Source: an uncultured Acidobacteriota bacterium (GTDB taxonomy: Bacteria > Acidobacteriota > Terriglobia > Terriglobales > Acidobacteriaceae). Taken from it: DNA of 16,571 bases. The DNA lies in the NCBI GenBank assembly GCA_903932385.1, contig CAIZGA010000080.1, forward strand, positions 1 to 16,571. The letters run 5' to 3'. Positions 1-7,739 of the stretch are shown piece after piece. The notes beneath the pieces are model-generated. The model was not told the DNA's origin, made no database searches, and saw only the letters and a program-made list of their open reading frames with translations. Within the stretch, counting starts at the first letter, position 1; each line of letters begins with the position of its first letter. Made by a program: the position numbers and the translations under genes.

Positions 1-813
1 ATCATCACCTTCAACATGGATACGAAGCGCGGGCGGCTGTACGGCATCACCTGGCCCACCGGACGTTTTCTTACCTACGACCTGAAGACCAAGCAGTTCA
101 AGGACCACGGAACGCTCTTCCACGGCGGAGAAGTGGGCAAGGTGGGAGACAGCTACCGCGGCATCTGCCGGCGCATTGTGATTGACCCGCGCGACGGCTC
201 AGCATACTTCACCACTGGCGACGGTGTGGTGCACCGCTACCACTACGACAGCGAGACGATTGACGATGTGACGGGCATCAGCCTGAAGAAGGACTACTTC
301 GGCCAGATGGATATCGCCGCGCCGGGCATGGCGTACAACTGGCGCGCGGCCTTCTGGGACGATGCGGAAAATGTCATCTACGGCATCAACGGGCGTTCGG
401 GATATCTCTTCCGCGTGGATGTGAATAAGCCAACGGTGGATGTTCTCGATCGGTTGACATCGGAGCCGTCAAAAGAGAGCGGCATGTATGACCGCTTCAA
501 CTACGGCTATATGGGATTCGCGCTGGGCAACGACGGACACACAATCTACTACCTGACCGGGTCACCGATTGTGGGTACGTCAGGCAATGGCGGCACGGGT
601 AATCCGCAGCGACGCGGCGATGGCTGCCATCTGATTACCTACGACCTGAAGACGAAGAAATATACCGACCACGGCCTGCTGGTGCTGGACGATGGATCGC
701 CGGTGAGCGCGCCGCAAAGCATTGCACTGGGCGCTGACGGGACGGTGTATACGCTCAGCTATGTGAAGCGCGACGGCAAACGGATTATCGAGCTGATTAG
801 TGCAAAGCCGTAG
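1..813 (+). CDS. Beta-propeller repeat protein, C-terminal part (5' end outside window)
   Basis: The reading frame is open from the first base, so the gene begins upstream; an internal ATG at position 16 has no ribosome-binding site of its own in view. The visible 270 residues are rich in aromatic, Gly and Asp residues with short beta-strand blocks. A near-identical motif occurs twice, YDLKTKQFKDHG near the beginning and YDLKTKKYTDHG near the end, and blocks such as DPRDGSAYFTTGD, NVIYGINGRSGYLFRVD and GADGTVYTLSY look like successive propeller blades. This resembles Kelch/YVTN/SMP-30-like propellers that are often secreted or periplasmic. No catalytic residues can be assigned and the signal peptide, if any, is out of view. 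The gene is convergent with the chitinase gene, with only 6 nt between the stop codons. Function unknown; the propeller fold is an inference from the repeat pattern. Confidence 0.8.
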   Translation: MITFNMDTKRGRLYGITWPTGRFLTYDLKTKQFKDHGTLFHGGEVGKVGDSYRGICRRIVIDPRDGSAYFTTGDGVVHRYHYDSETIDDVTGISLKKDYFGQMDIAAPGMAYNWRAAFWDDAENVIYGINGRSGYLFRVDVNKPTVDVLDRLTSEPSKESGMYDRFNYGYMGFALGNDGHTIYYLTGSPIVGTSGNGGTGNPQRRGDGCHLITYDLKTKKYTDHGLLVLDDGSPVSAPQSIALGADGTVYTLSYVKRDGKRIIELISAKP

Positions 814-819
814 GCAGAG

Positions 820-1959
820 TTATTTTGCCGGCGAGTAGTTGAAGCCTTTATCGATGGCATCGAGCAGCACCTGGTTGGGGTCGCCCGTGTATTGCCAGAA
901 CATGATGCCGCCGAGATGTTTGTGCAGGATGTATTTCGTCCGCTCCAGTTCGGCCTGCGCATCGTTGTAGGTGATGAAGGTCTTGGTGGCAGCGTTGTAG
1001 AGATACGGGGCCCGCGCAACTGGGTCCCAGTAACGCACATAACCCTGCGCGTTGATGAGCGGCTCAATTTGGCCGAAGACCGGGGTGGATTGAGGCGCGG
1101 CGGTCTTGCTGGCAATCGGCTGCCACAGGCCGTTGTTCACTGACTCCACGCCCACCCACTTGCGGCCGTAGAACGGCACGCCAATCACAATCTTTTTTGC
1201 CGGAACGCCGGCGTTGAGATACATGCTGACTGCATTGTCGATGGAGATGGCCTTGGGGTCGGCGGGGCTAGTGTAGAGCGGCGAGTCGTGCCCGGTAGTT
1301 TTCTCCGTTGGGTTGTACCAGTCGTAGCACATCATGTTGACGCTATCGAGCCACTTGCTGGCCTGCTTCATATCGGTGTGGTCAAGCCAGATTTGCGTGG
1401 CGCCTGTGGCGGAGGATGTGTACAATTTGCGCCCCAGCTTCTTCTGCTCGCGATTCAGCCGCTGCTTCAATTCCTTCAGCAGCAGCGTGTAGGTCTGTTT
1501 GTCTTCAGGGCGGACGGTGGTCACGGCATGGGTGTAGCCGGGATATTCCCAATCCACATCAATGCCGTCAAGCGAATATTTCTCCACCATGGCCACCGCG
1601 CTGTCGATAAATTTCCTGCGGCCAGCAGCGGTGATGGCCATGTCAGAGAATCCGGCGGACCCGTTGCCGCCGCCGCCGACAGAGATCAACACCTGCAGCT
1701 GCGGATTGGTCTTTTTCAGGCCGGTGAGCACGGCGAGATTGGCGGCATCATTTGCGCCCCCCTCGACTACAACGCCATCGCGCAGGCGAAAGAAGGCATA
1801 ATTGAAGCGCGTGACTTTGCTGCCGGCAATTTTGGCCGCATCGAGCGGCATGCCACGTCCGGCAAGAATGTAGCCGACAATCACCGGCTGCCGTGCCGCC
1901 AAAGCCGACGGCGAAATGAACAACGGGAGCATTGCCAACAGCAGCCAAATCTTTCGCAT
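820..1959 (-). CDS. Secreted glycoside hydrolase family 18 protein (chitinase-like)
   Basis: A 379-residue protein with a clear signal peptide ([22 protein letters not shown], cut near residue 22). GH18 hallmarks occur in order: SVGG at 93-96 (the SxGG strand), DGIDVDWE at 131-138 (the DxxDxDxE catalytic motif, with E138 as the expected proton donor and D136 assisting substrate-assisted catalysis), MCYDWY at 210-215 (conserved Met/Tyr-Asp of the active site) and FWQYTGD at 354-360 (the conserved barrel-closing Trp355). The protein is a single catalytic domain; I see no carbohydrate-binding module. It likely hydrolyses beta-1,4-linked N-acetylglucosamine polymers outside the cytoplasm. Substrate within GH18 (chitin, peptidoglycan fragments, glycans) cannot be fixed from sequence alone. 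The start ATG at 1959 has a good GAGGAG ribosome-binding site about 6 nt upstream. It is divergent from cysK and probably monocistronic. Confidence 0.93.
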   Translation of the reverse strand: MRKIWLLLAMLPLFISPSALAARQPVIVGYILAGRGMPLDAAKIAGSKVTRFNYAFFRLRDGVVVEGGANDAANLAVLTGLKKTNPQLQVLISVGGGGNGSAGFSDMAITAAGRRKFIDSAVAMVEKYSLDGIDVDWEYPGYTHAVTTVRPEDKQTYTLLLKELKQRLNREQKKLGRKLYTSSATGATQIWLDHTDMKQASKWLDSVNMMCYDWYNPTEKTTGHDSPLYTSPADPKAISIDNAVSMYLNAGVPAKKIVIGVPFYGRKWVGVESVNNGLWQPIASKTAAPQSTPVFGQIEPLINAQGYVRYWDPVARAPYLYNAATKTFITYNDAQAELERTKYILHKHLGGIMFWQYTGDPNQVLLDAIDKGFNYSPAK

Positions 1960-2087
1960 ATTTTCTCCTCGCCAAATGGTACACAGGCAAGCACTCTGTT
2001 GAGAACAAAGTTGTTGAACAGAATTTTCGAATCAAATTACCCAGCTTTGACTTGCCATATTCGGCCTACGGGACTAGTCTTTCTCCA

Positions 2088-2222
2088 TGCAACGATGTCG
2101 CTAACACCGCCCTGGTGCAAGCTCCGTTGCAGATGTGCGTCTGCTTCCGCGCGACTACCCACCGTGTGACAGCTCCACCACAACAAACCACTTTCAATCG
2201 AAAGCTGGGACAAGATTGTCCC
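2088..2222 (+). promoter_or_regulatory. cysK leader with several stem-loops (candidate regulatory leader or operator)
   Basis: The 278-nt region between the divergent chitinase and cysK genes has three inverted repeats on the cysK side. First, TGCAACG (2088-2094) pairs with CGTTGCA (2125-2131) and encloses an inner CACC/GGTG stem (2105-2108, 2114-2117). Second, CTTTC-AATC-GAAAG lies at 2191-2204. Third, a perfect GGGACA-AGAT-TGTCCC lies at 2207-2222, ending 2 nt before the AGAGGAGA ribosome-binding site. They could be protein operators or RNA leader structure controlling cysteine synthesis. I do not recognise a known riboswitch consensus, and no confident -35/-10 pair is visible. Confidence 0.35.
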
Positions 2223-2224
2223 GC

Positions 2225-2232
2225 AGAGGAGA
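2225..2232 (+). promoter_or_regulatory. Ribosome-binding site that fixes the cysK start
   Basis: The sequence AGAGGAGA has its GGAG core 6 nt before the ATG at 2238. An upstream in-frame extension reaching back to about 1932 is open but has no ribosome-binding site and encodes residues that do not align with cysteine synthases, so 2238 is the start. Confidence 0.8.
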
Positions 2233-2237
2233 ATGTT

Positions 2238-3212
2238 ATGGCACGTATTGCAGCAAATGTTACGGAGATTATCGGTCAGACCCCGCTGGTGAAGTTGAAC
2301 CGCATTGCAGCCGGATTGCCTGCCACCGTTGTCGCAAAACTGGAAAGCCAGAACCCGCTGAGCAGCGTGAAAGACCGCATCGGCAACGCACTGATTGAGG
2401 CTGCGGAAAAAGACGGCAAGATCAAACCCGGCGTGACCGTGCTGATTGAACCCACCAGCGGCAACACCGGCATCGCGCTGGCCTTTATCGCCGCCGTTAA
2501 AGGCTACCGGCTGATTCTGACCATGCCGGAGACGATGAGCCTGGAGCGCCGCGTTCTGCTGCTGGCCTTCGGCGCGGAGATTGTGCTGACTCCCGGAGCC
2601 AATGGCATGAAGGGTGCCATTGCCAAGGCCGACGAAATTCTTGCCAAGACGCCGAATGGTTACATCCTGCGGCAGTTTGATAATCCCGCGAACCCCGCCA
2701 TCCACTACGCAACTACCGGTCCGGAGATTTGGGAAGCAACTGACGGCAAGGTGGACATTCTGATTTCCGGCGTGGGCACCGGCGGCACCATCACCGGAAC
2801 AGCCAAGTACCTCAAGGAGCGCAAGCCGGAGTTCAAGGCCATTGCCGTGGAACCGGCGGACAGCCCGGTGCTTTCCGGCGGCAAGCCCGGCCCGCATAAA
2901 ATCCAGGGCATTGGCGCGGGATTCGTTCCGTCTGTACTGGATACGAAGCTGGTGGATGAAGTCATTCAGGTGACTAACGACGAATCGATTGAAACTGCGC
3001 GTCAGTTGCCGTTGCAGGAAGGTTTGTTCGTCGGCATATCGTCGGGCGCTGCGGTTGCCGCTGCCTTGAAAGTGGCCGCACGACCGGAAAATGCCGGCAA
3101 GCTGATTGTGGTCATCCTGCCCAGCTTCGGCGAGCGTTATTTGTCGTCGGTGCTGTTTGAGTCGCTGCGTCAACAGGCGCTGGCGATTCCCACGGAGCCA
3201 ATCGCTGTCTAA
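2238..3212 (+). CDS. cysK: Cysteine synthase A (O-acetylserine sulfhydrylase)
   Basis: A 324-residue, PLP-dependent, cytoplasmic enzyme that replaces the acetyl group of O-acetyl-L-serine with sulfide to make L-cysteine. It has the family's typical length. Visible motifs: NPLSSVKDR at 39-47 with K45 as the PLP Schiff-base lysine; TSGNTG at 73-78 (asparagine and substrate-carboxylate loop); GTGGTITG at 180-187 (PLP phosphate-binding Gly-rich loop); GISSGA near 267-271 (serine near the pyridine nitrogen); and [10 protein letters not shown] near the C-terminus, typical of CysK. There is no N-terminal or C-terminal CBS domain, so this is not cystathionine beta-synthase. The serine O-acetyltransferase gene follows 7 nt downstream and supplies its substrate, so the two form an operon. 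CysK and CysM differ subtly; the motifs and the cysE partner favour CysK. Confidence 0.95.
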   Translation: MARIAANVTEIIGQTPLVKLNRIAAGLPATVVAKLESQNPLSSVKDRIGNALIEAAEKDGKIKPGVTVLIEPTSGNTGIALAFIAAVKGYRLILTMPETMSLERRVLLLAFGAEIVLTPGANGMKGAIAKADEILAKTPNGYILRQFDNPANPAIHYATTGPEIWEATDGKVDILISGVGTGGTITGTAKYLKERKPEFKAIAVEPADSPVLSGGKPGPHKIQGIGAGFVPSVLDTKLVDEVIQVTNDESIETARQLPLQEGLFVGISSGAAVAAALKVAARPENAGKLIVVILPSFGERYLSSVLFESLRQQALAIPTEPIAV

Positions 3213-3219
3213 CTCAAAC

Positions 3220-3954
3220 ATGTCCGCGATACAGCGAATCCGAGAAGACATCCACTCCATACTGGAGCGCGACCCTGCTGCGCGTTCCAGTCTGGAAGTA
3301 GTGTTGTGTTATCCGGGGCTTTGGGCCATCTGGATGCATCGTGTATCGCATCCGTTATGGATGGCTGGTTTACGAATTCTGGCACGATTGCTGTCGCAGT
3401 TAGCGCGGCTGCTGACCGGCGTGGAGATCCATCCAGGCGCCCAGTTGGGTCGGCGAGTATTTATCGATCATGCCTTTGGTGTGGTCATCGGTGAAACTGC
3501 AATTGTTGGCAATGATGTGACGTTGTACCAGGGCGTGACGCTGGGCGGCACCGGCAAAGAAACCGGCAAGCGGCATCCGACAGTTTGCGATGGCGTGGTG
3601 ATCGGCAACAACGCCAATGTGCTGGGCAATATTACGGTTGGAGAAAATTCGCGCGTGGGCGCTGGCTCCGTGGTGTTGGCGGATGTGCCGCCGAATTCAA
3701 CTGTGGTTGGTGTGCCGGCGCACATTGTTTATCGCAACGGCCAGCGTGTTCTCATCACCGATCCGCATGATGTGAAGGATCCACTTTCAGATGCGCTGAT
3801 TGCACTCTTCGCGCGCGTGGAGGAGTTGGAGAAGCGGTTGGGCGGCGAAGCACAGCCGAGCGAACCCTTCTCTGCCGAAGCGGCAGAACGCGTGGCCTAC
3901 CGCAAAGAGTTGGAGCGGCTGCGCGAGTTTGTTTCCGAAGGCGAAGGAATTTAG
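3220..3954 (+). CDS. cysE: Serine O-acetyltransferase
   Basis: A 244-residue cytoplasmic enzyme that transfers acetyl from acetyl-CoA to L-serine, the first committed step of cysteine synthesis. The N-terminal helical part (about 1-65) is of the short bacterial type. It is followed by a left-handed beta-helix of hexapeptide repeats (about 66-170) with EIHPGAQLG at 69-77, IDHAFGVVIGET at 82-93 (H84 is the expected catalytic histidine), VTLGGTGKETGKRHP at 106-120 (H119 is the second active-site histidine) and GVPAH at 164-168. The tail (about 190-240) is Glu/Lys/Arg-rich and helical, longer than the short tail of many CysE proteins. That may affect the C-terminal contact with CysK (inference). 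ATG 3220 was chosen because the conserved N-terminus starts there; an upstream in-frame extension overlaps cysK. No good ribosome-binding site lies in the 7-nt gap, suggesting translational coupling to cysK. Confidence 0.94.
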   Translation: MSAIQRIREDIHSILERDPAARSSLEVVLCYPGLWAIWMHRVSHPLWMAGLRILARLLSQLARLLTGVEIHPGAQLGRRVFIDHAFGVVIGETAIVGNDVTLYQGVTLGGTGKETGKRHPTVCDGVVIGNNANVLGNITVGENSRVGAGSVVLADVPPNSTVVGVPAHIVYRNGQRVLITDPHDVKDPLSDALIALFARVEELEKRLGGEAQPSEPFSAEAAERVAYRKELERLREFVSEGEGI

Positions 3955-4000
3955 CCATTCACCGCGTAATGCCTCTGCATCCCCCCACATTCAATGCGTT

Positions 4001-4006
4001 TATACT
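4001..4006 (+). promoter_or_regulatory. Possible -10 box for the PQQ dehydrogenase gene
   Basis: TATACT matches the bacterial -10 consensus at five of six positions and lies 25 nt before the chosen ATG in the 77-nt gap after cysE. No convincing -35 box is present at the right spacing, so the gene may instead be read through from cysKE. Weak evidence. Confidence 0.3.
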
Positions 4007-4031
4007 GGCACAAATGTGGAGAGATCGATTG

Positions 4032-5924
4032 ATGCTGAAGCCCAAACTGCGGATGTTAACGCCGTCACTTTTGCTTTGCCTGCTGGCGACTGCCGCTGCG
4101 AATGCACAGACGAATGTTGGCGACCATACAACGTGGCGTGAATATGGCGGCTCTGCCGATGGCGCGCAGTATTCAGCTCTGCGGCAAATCAATCGCGACA
4201 ACGTTGCAAAGTTACAGCGCGCGTGGAGCTACTCGACCGGCGATGACCGCAAATATCTTTTCAATCCTCTGGTGGTGGATGGCGTGATGTATGTGCTGGC
4301 GAAACAGAACTCCATTGTTGCGCTGGATGCCTCCAGCGGAAAAGAACTTTGGGTACATGCGACCGATGCGCACTCAACGCTGCTGACCAACCGCGGCCTG
4401 AATTATTGGGAGAGTAAAGATCACAGTGACCGACGATTAATCTTCGCATTGAAAAATCAGCTGCAGGAGATTGATGCACGCACCGGAAAAAGCATTACTC
4501 AATTCGGCGTGAACGGGTTTGTTGATTTGCGCGAGGGACTGGGACGCAAGCCGGAGAGTTTGCATCTTGTTCAGTCGTACAATCCGGGCCGCGTGTACGG
4601 CGACCTGCTGATACTCGGCTCAGCGACCAATGAGGAGTACAACTCCGGCCCTGGAGATATTCGCGCATACAACGTTCTGACAGGGAAACTGGTGTGGATC
4701 TTCCACACGATTCCACATCCGGGTGAACCGGGCTATGAAACCTGGCCGAAGGATGCTTGGAAGACTGTCGGCGGCGCAAACTCCTGGGCCGGTCTGGCGC
4801 TGGATGAAAAGCGCGGCATCGTTTATGTTCCGACAGCCAGCCCGAAGTATAACTTCTACGGCGGCAACCGGCATGGTGCCAATTTATATGGCGATTGTCT
4901 TCTGGCGTTGAATGCGCGCACGGGAAAATTAATCTGGTACTACCAGATGGTCCATCACGATGTGTGGGACTACGACAACGGAACTACACCGATGCTGGCT
5001 ACGGTGATGCACAACGGAAAGAAAGTCGACATCGTGGCGCAGGTGGGCAAGGTGGGCTATGTGTGGGTGTTTGATCGCGTGACCGGCAAACCGCTGTGGC
5101 CAATTGAAGAACGCGCGGTGCCGCAGAGTGATGTTCCGGGAGAAGAAACTTCGCCGACGCAACCGTTTCCATCAAAGCCGCCGCCGTTTGCGCGGCAATC
5201 TTTCACGGCTGCGGATCTGAGCCCTTTCCTCGGTGATACAGAACGCGCGCAGGTGCTCGAGCAACTGAAGCACGCGCGTAACGAAGGTTTGTTCACTCCG
5301 CCGAGCACTGGCGGTTCCATTGAAATGCCGGGCAACAATGGCGGTGGAAATTTCGGCGGAGCGACGATTGATCCTGCGAATGGCAATCTATATGTCGTGT
5401 CAAAAGATTTGCCATCGCTGCTGAAATTGGATTTGCCGAATGGCGCAGCTGCGGTTCCAGGCGAGTCGCAATACAAAAGTGGTTTTGGTTTCATGTTCAG
5501 CAGCAGCGGCCTGCCGGTGATTGCGCCACCGTGGACTTCGCTGACCGCATACGACTTGAACACGGGAACGATTCGCTGGAAAATTCCGCTGGGCAATGTT
5601 CCTGAACTGGCAGCGAAGGGACACGCAGATACCGGCGCACATTTTCCAAAGACGAACCCGGCGCTGACGGCCGGCGGAATTTTATTTACCGGCACGCGTG
5701 ACAGAAAAGTGCGAGCGATTGATGCCACAACAGGAAAAGTTTTGTGGGAGGCGGAAGTGGATGCCGCACTGGAAGGCATGCCCGCTGTGTATGAAATCAG
5801 CGGACGCGAGTATGTTGTCTTCTGCGCGGCGGCACAGGCCACTACCTATACGCACAATGTTCCCGGACATGCCGCATCCAACGCGCCGATACCGGGAGCT
5901 TATGTCGCGTTCGCATTGCCATAG
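4032..5924 (+). CDS. Exported PQQ-dependent dehydrogenase (glucose dehydrogenase-like quinoprotein)
   Basis: A 630-residue protein with a signal peptide (basic MLKPKLRM, hydrophobic core, cut near ANA-QT at residue 25), so it acts in the periplasm. The eight-bladed quinoprotein propeller is shown by WREYGGS near 36-42, repeated ALDASSGKELW, YNVLTGKLVW, ALNARTGKLIWYY and AIDATTGKVLWE tryptophan-docking motifs, and the conserved HHDVWDYD segment at 308-315. D315, or the Asp-rich segment around it, corresponds to the catalytic region of membrane glucose dehydrogenases. PFPSKPPPF and SSSGLPVIAPPW are also typical of that branch. There is no CXXCH haem site and no vicinal Cys-Cys pair as in quinohaemoprotein or methanol-type dehydrogenases, and no N-terminal membrane bundle. 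It probably oxidises a sugar or polyol to a lactone and passes electrons to the respiratory chain; the substrate is not known. The start has GGAGAG 8 nt upstream; a longer in-frame start at 3969 would destroy the signal peptide. Confidence 0.88.
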   Translation: MLKPKLRMLTPSLLLCLLATAAANAQTNVGDHTTWREYGGSADGAQYSALRQINRDNVAKLQRAWSYSTGDDRKYLFNPLVVDGVMYVLAKQNSIVALDASSGKELWVHATDAHSTLLTNRGLNYWESKDHSDRRLIFALKNQLQEIDARTGKSITQFGVNGFVDLREGLGRKPESLHLVQSYNPGRVYGDLLILGSATNEEYNSGPGDIRAYNVLTGKLVWIFHTIPHPGEPGYETWPKDAWKTVGGANSWAGLALDEKRGIVYVPTASPKYNFYGGNRHGANLYGDCLLALNARTGKLIWYYQMVHHDVWDYDNGTTPMLATVMHNGKKVDIVAQVGKVGYVWVFDRVTGKPLWPIEERAVPQSDVPGEETSPTQPFPSKPPPFARQSFTAADLSPFLGDTERAQVLEQLKHARNEGLFTPPSTGGSIEMPGNNGGGNFGGATIDPANGNLYVVSKDLPSLLKLDLPNGAAAVPGESQYKSGFGFMFSSSGLPVIAPPWTSLTAYDLNTGTIRWKIPLGNVPELAAKGHADTGAHFPKTNPALTAGGILFTGTRDRKVRAIDATTGKVLWEAEVDAALEGMPAVYEISGREYVVFCAAAQATTYTHNVPGHAASNAPIPGAYVAFALP

Positions 5925-5955
5925 TCGCACGCGCCTGTAAAACGATTCGCCGAAA

Positions 5956-7701
5956 TTATTGCGCCGGGTAACGCGTGACTTTCGGCTCAATGCGTCCGGG
6001 CGCGGCCTTGGTGGGTCCGCCGGCATCGTTGATGACATTGCGAATGCCGCCGTTGGTCAGCAGACACACGGTAATCATGTCGTGGAAAATCACATGCGGA
6101 TTCACTGGCACTTCCATCGCGTGCGAGACCCAGATGTTGGGCCGCGTGAAAACGCTGTAGATTCCGAGTCCCCAGGCTTCATGGTTGGTCACGTTGTCCG
6201 CCACTTTGTACGACGCCCAGCCATCGATGCCCGGCGCGCTGGAGTAGCCGGCTTGCGTCATCGGATCGTAGGGGATCTCTGATTGATAAAAATACGTGCG
6301 CCCGCCATTGCCGTTCCACAGGACTTGGAACTGCTGATGGTGTTCGACAAATAATCCGTAGACGGTGACGTTGTTGCCGTTCACAACCAGACCATTGGCG
6401 CTCATGTTCTTTTCCCAGCCGACGCCTTTGCCGTGATCGGCGCGCCAGATCCAAGTGTGGTCAACAATGGTGTCATTACTGTTGATGGTGAGGTTCTCCA
6501 CCGTGCTGCCCATGCCTGCGCCGCCCACGCGAAAGAAAACATCATGCAAGGAGATTGGATTCTTCACGTGGCGCATCTTACTGTCTTTCGGGCCGATCTG
6601 CATTAGCACCGGCGATTTCACTTCACCGGCATCGAAGAGCAGGCCGGCGATGATGATGCCATCTTCATCTTCCGTGGTCAGCGCGGCATTGCCTTTGGTG
6701 GGATGCAGAGTGGCGAAGCCGAGGCCGAGGACCACGGTATTTTTATGCGTGACATGAATCGGCTCGTCGAGGTTGTAGATGCCCGGAGTGAGCAGCAGAT
6801 TTTTACCCGACTGGAGTTGCTGATTGATTTGTGCGGCGGTGTCTTCCGGCTTGGCGATGAAGAAACGCGAGAGCGGAATGGATTTGCCCGGCGTCTGGCC
6901 GCTGTGCCAGGTAATGCCGGAGCTGTCATGTTGCACGGCCGGCACGCGAACACTGTACTTCCCTTTTGCATCGACGAGCAGAAACGGCTTCTCACGCACC
7001 ACGGGCGTTGTGGCAACTTTTGTAAACGGAGGCTTGGGCCACTCACCCGCAGGCGGGTTAGGAATGCCGACGAACACCATGTTCCAGTTGGAGCCGGTCC
7101 AGCTTCTCCATTCGCTATTACGCGAAATCCACTGCTGCTGCGGGCCGGAGGCGACGTTGCCGTCAATCAGCGAATCGGACATCCAACCGCCGCTGGCCCA
7201 ACCGTTCTGATGCAGAATGATGTCGCCCATGATGTGCATTCTGCGGAACGGGGCCGCTTGCGAAACTGCCCAGCGCATGGTGTTTGCCGTGGTCGGCGTG
7301 ACCGCGATGCCGGCGATGCCGCGCCAGAACGTCGTGGTCGCATTGTTGTTGCGCGAGGCTGCATCAGAACGCACGTTGCCGGTGATGTGAACGTTGTCTG
7401 GCGATGCACCCAGCCCAAGTACTTCGGTGTAGAAACCGAGCGGAACGTCGAGATGATATTCACCCGGCAGAAACAGAAACGCATAACGGTGAACGCTAAA
7501 TTCGCTGTGCTGTTGCAGGGCATAGGCCTTGTCAATCTGCTGCTGCATCTCGGCTGCCGGCATGGATGGGTTGAAGACGAAAACATTCGGTCCTAAATCC
7601 GGCGCAGCTTCGGCGGCTGCCGCAGTGACGGCGCAACAAATCATCATAAGTGCAACTGGCAACAAAGCAATATTTCGTACCCATTGATTTCGCTGCAACA
7701 T
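5956..7701 (-). CDS. Exported two-module right-handed beta-helix protein (pectate-lyase-like fold)
   Basis: A 581-residue protein with a signal peptide (MLQRNQWVRN, hydrophobic stretch, AVTAAAAEA near residue 32). Two halves begin with the same module: FLFLPGEYHLDVP (76-88) followed by VLGLG (94-98), and LLLTPGIYNLDEP (302-314) followed by VLGLG (324-328). The PGxY strand and Gly-rich turn are typical of Pectate_lyase_3/GH55-like beta-helices. A highly conserved-looking aromatic, His and Asp-rich block, TIVDHTWIWRADHG at about 411-424, then VEHHQQFQVLWNG and FYQSEIPYDP, could form a ligand or active site (inference). From memory, similar bacterial proteins are database-labelled 'adenylyl cyclase' or 'coagulation factor 5/8 type'; nothing in this sequence supports cyclase activity. 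Probably carbohydrate-active, but unproven. I chose ATG 7701 over GTG 7710 because the GTG lies inside the ribosome-binding site. The stop is 31 nt from the stop of the convergent PQQ dehydrogenase. Confidence 0.82.
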   Translation of the reverse strand: MLQRNQWVRNIALLPVALMMICCAVTAAAAEAAPDLGPNVFVFNPSMPAAEMQQQIDKAYALQQHSEFSVHRYAFLFLPGEYHLDVPLGFYTEVLGLGASPDNVHITGNVRSDAASRNNNATTTFWRGIAGIAVTPTTANTMRWAVSQAAPFRRMHIMGDIILHQNGWASGGWMSDSLIDGNVASGPQQQWISRNSEWRSWTGSNWNMVFVGIPNPPAGEWPKPPFTKVATTPVVREKPFLLVDAKGKYSVRVPAVQHDSSGITWHSGQTPGKSIPLSRFFIAKPEDTAAQINQQLQSGKNLLLTPGIYNLDEPIHVTHKNTVVLGLGFATLHPTKGNAALTTEDEDGIIIAGLLFDAGEVKSPVLMQIGPKDSKMRHVKNPISLHDVFFRVGGAGMGSTVENLTINSNDTIVDHTWIWRADHGKGVGWEKNMSANGLVVNGNNVTVYGLFVEHHQQFQVLWNGNGGRTYFYQSEIPYDPMTQAGYSSAPGIDGWASYKVADNVTNHEAWGLGIYSVFTRPNIWVSHAMEVPVNPHVIFHDMITVCLLTNGGIRNVINDAGGPTKAAPGRIEPKVTRYPAQ

Positions 7702-7706
7702 ATTCT

Positions 7707-7715
7707 TCACCCTCT
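7707..7715 (-). promoter_or_regulatory. Ribosome-binding site that fixes the beta-helix gene start
   Basis: On the minus strand AGAGGGTGA lies 5 nt before the ATG at 7701 and closely matches the complement of the 16S 3' end. The alternative GTG start at 7710 is part of this element, so it is unlikely to be used. Confidence 0.7.
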
Positions 7716-7739
7716 GCTAACTCATGGTTGCTCTTGCAT

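Noticed and set aside
1932..2237. N-terminal extension of cysK by about 100 residues
   Set aside because: The extension has no ribosome-binding site, does not resemble cysteine synthases and overlaps the chitinase start; the ATG at 2238 has an excellent ribosome-binding site.
2037..3260. A 407-codon open frame on the minus strand opposite cysK
   Set aside because: It lies antisense to a clearly recognisable cysteine synthase, has no recognisable domain or ribosome-binding site, and its composition is that expected of the complementary strand of a G+C-rich gene.
3955..4031. Terminator or RNA gene between cysE and the PQQ dehydrogenase gene
   Set aside because: No stem followed by a T-tract and no recognisable RNA fold could be found in this 77-nt gap.
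5057..5842. A 261-codon open frame on the minus strand inside the PQQ dehydrogenase gene
   Set aside because: Antisense to conserved quinoprotein motifs; low-complexity Ser/Pro/Arg composition typical of a shadow frame.
6703..7596. A 297-codon open frame on the plus strand inside the beta-helix gene
   Set aside because: Fully antisense to a gene with a signal peptide and coherent fold; no domain recognised.
7708..7710. GTG as start of the beta-helix gene
   Set aside because: The GTG is embedded in the AGAGGGTGA ribosome-binding site, which is correctly spaced for the ATG at 7701.
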